A stretch of 64,000 nt of DNA from Terrimonas pollutisoli (GTDB lineage: Bacteria; Bacteroidota; Bacteroidia; Chitinophagales; Chitinophagaceae). Below are positions 62,730 to 64,000 of this stretch, in pieces (positions within the stretch are counted from its first letter, which is position 1; each line of letters opens with the position of its first letter). The translations under genes and the position numbers were made by a program. The stretch is from positions 35,679 through 99,678 of the forward strand of contig NZ_JARKNA010000021.1 of assembly GCF_029360765.1 (NCBI RefSeq), given 5' to 3'. Under the pieces are notes generated by a model. The model did no database searches and was not told the DNA's origin. It worked only from the letters and a program-made list of their open reading frames with translations.

Positions 62730-63842
62730 ATGAGCCAGATATCACACCCGGGAAGTTTCATTGCTTCTGAAATAACAGATGTAATAAGAAATAATGCTGC
62801 CGAAGCGGAAAAACTGGTCCGGCTGCATGATAAACAATTAGAAGTTATTTATCGTGAGAATTGGTTTAACCTGTTTGTTCCAAAATTTTTTGGAGGCTTA
62901 GAGTTGAGTTTACCCGAAGCATTACGGGTAGAAGAAGCACTTGCATGGGCCGACGGAAGCATGGGATGGACGGTGACATTGTGTAGTGGTGCTAATTGGT
63001 TCATCGGTTTTTTAGACTCCGATGCGGCAAAAGAGATTTTTTTAAATCCAAAAGTTTGTCTGGCCGGAAGTGGAAAAGTTTCTGCTATTGCAAAGATCAC
63101 AGGCAATGGTTACGAGATATCTGGTCTTTGGAAGTATGCAAGCGGCGCTCCGCATGCTACCGTTTTCACGGTTAATTGTGTGATCGAAAGGGACGGCCTT
63201 TTTTTAAAAGATGATTTTGGAAATTCCCTTGTTAATTCTTTTTGGTTCTGGAGATCAGAAGTGATCATACACGAAGACTGGAATTGCATGGGGATGACTG
63301 CCACTGCCAGTCATAGCTTTGAAGTCAAACAAATACAGGTGCCAAAAAACCGAGCCTTTGTCATTGATAGTGCAACCGCAGTTTTAAACCATCCGGTATA
63401 TAAATTTCCTTTCCTTCAATTTGCAGAAACTACATTGGCAGTTAATATGTCGGGAATGGCTACATGTTTTTTGGATCTCGCTGAAAAATTGTTGCAGGAG
63501 AAGATGCAACAAAATGATGAGGGAATAAAAAACATTGAAGCTATCAATGAAAAAATTGGGAAGGCAGGAATGAGGCTCAACGCTGCAAGGAAATTATTTT
63601 ATACAACAGTAGAAAAAGCATGGAGTGAACTGCTTTTGACCGATGATATAAACGAAGCATTGTTAAATGAATTGAGCAAGGTGTGTCATCATCTTGCAAA
63701 AAATGCAAGAGAAATAGTAGATGCTCTTTATCCTTATTGTGGACTTATAGCTGCCAGTCATGATTCGGAGATCAACAGGGTATGGCGCAATTTGCACACG
63801 GCAAGCCAGCATAGCTTGTTGAGCAGTTTTAATGAAGAATAG
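62730..63842 (+). CDS. Acyl-CoA-dehydrogenase-fold flavin-dependent oxidoreductase
   Basis: A 370-residue protein. It has the acyl-CoA dehydrogenase architecture: a helical N-domain (YRENWFNLFVPKFFGGLELSLPEALRVEEALAWADGSMGWTVTLCSG), a beta domain (AKITGNGYEISGLWKYASGAPHATVFTVNC; NCMGMTATASHSFEVKQIQVPKNRAF), and a C-terminal four-helix domain. The helical C-domain lacks the catalytic Glu context of true dehydrogenases and resembles the flavin-dependent monooxygenase/desulfurase branch (HpaB and XiaF relatives). It may act on an aromatic or sulfur compound. It begins 36 bp after pnuT, perhaps in the same transcript; a link to thiamine is not established. Confidence 0.8.
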   Translation: MSQISHPGSFIASEITDVIRNNAAEAEKLVRLHDKQLEVIYRENWFNLFVPKFFGGLELSLPEALRVEEALAWADGSMGWTVTLCSGANWFIGFLDSDAAKEIFLNPKVCLAGSGKVSAIAKITGNGYEISGLWKYASGAPHATVFTVNCVIERDGLFLKDDFGNSLVNSFWFWRSEVIIHEDWNCMGMTATASHSFEVKQIQVPKNRAFVIDSATAVLNHPVYKFPFLQFAETTLAVNMSGMATCFLDLAEKLLQEKMQQNDEGIKNIEAINEKIGKAGMRLNAARKLFYTTVEKAWSELLLTDDINEALLNELSKVCHHLAKNAREIVDALYPYCGLIAASHDSEINRVWRNLHTASQHSLLSSFNEE

Positions 63843-63889
63843 TAATGACGCAGATCAAAAAATTAGGATAAACTGTAGAAGTTAAGATT

Positions 63890-63957
63890 TGATCTGACAG
63901 TTGGGATTAACTTTAGAGTAACTACAATCTATTTGTTAACCCCAAAATGTCAGATCA
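63890..63957. repeat. Inverted repeat at a probable insertion-sequence end
   Basis: TGATCTGACA (63890-63899) pairs with TGTCAGATCA (63948-63957). Inner arms TTGGGATTAAC and GTTAACCCCAA extend the stem to about 22 bp with a few mismatches. The right arm runs into the start of the next ORF, so the hairpin could limit its translation. Insertion-sequence ends often carry such structures to block read-through from outside. Confidence 0.55.
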
Positions 63958-64000
63958 TGAATCAGGAAACTAAGTTAATCAAATCCCGCTTAGGCTTACT
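63957..64000 (+). CDS. Probable IS481-family transposase, N-terminus only
   Basis: The last 44 bases open with ATG and read MNQETKLIKSRLGLL, cut by the window edge. This start matches the beginning of IS481-type transposases common in Bacteroidota (MNQExKLIKxxLGLL...). Only 14 codons are visible, so the assignment rests on recognition of a short motif; the hairpin just upstream supports it. Confidence 0.5.
   Translation, partial: MNQETKLIKSRLGL

Overview
The window comes from a Bacteroidota genome, most likely Chitinophagaceae or a close relative. The evidence is a SusC/SusD pair, an UpxY-type antiterminator, a one-piece hybrid two-component regulator with an AraC output, a type IX secretion sorting domain, a promoter matching TTG-N19-TAnnTTTG, and short CT/GA-rich intergenic hairpins of the kind common in that clade. 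All assignments rest on reading the sequence; no database search was run.

Left flank (1-9808). A minus-strand SusC, SusD and TlpA-like (cut by the window edge) set is spaced by repeat elements. Then come a small HTH protein, a secreted OB-fold-like protein, a possible two-gene toxin-antitoxin-like module whose second gene is frameshifted, a decayed minus-strand stretch, and a membrane HGSNAT-like/DUF5009 sugar acetyltransferase.

Centre (10028-43738). This is a surface-polysaccharide locus of about 33 kb starting at a good Bacteroidota promoter. Order: UpxY antiterminator, Wza-like export lipoprotein, Wzc-like tyrosine kinase, UDP-HexNAc 4-epimerase, RmlB, a four-helix S23-type protein, RmlA, two acyltransferases, and a complete CMP-pseudaminic acid block (PseB, PseC, methylase, a PseG-PseH fusion, PseI, PseF). 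Next are an oxidoreductase and aminotransferase for another sugar, two unassigned GT-B-like proteins with HP motifs, a GNAT acetyltransferase, a Wzx flippase, several GT4 glycosyltransferases, a DUF4838 protein, a dead glycosyltransferase fragment, a Cys-motif epimerase, a reverse-strand Wzy-like membrane protein, and a CpsB-type PHP phosphatase at the end. Wza, Wzc and the phosphatase fit a Wzx/Wzy-dependent pathway. No initiating sugar-phosphate transferase and no RmlC/RmlD were seen here.

Right flank (43864-64000). An ECF sigma factor; a small membrane protein; an HD protein; a 12-TM carrier fused to HEAT repeats followed by a cyclic-nucleotide-binding protein; a 1319-residue hybrid two-component regulator; a 1826-residue secreted protein combining a sedolisin-like protease core, MBG domains and two arrays of a perfect octapeptide; a TPR-adenylate cyclase; KDPG aldolase; a TPP riboswitch in front of a PnuT-type thiamine transporter; an acyl-CoA-dehydrogenase-like flavoprotein; and the left end of a probable IS481-type insertion sequence cut by the window edge.
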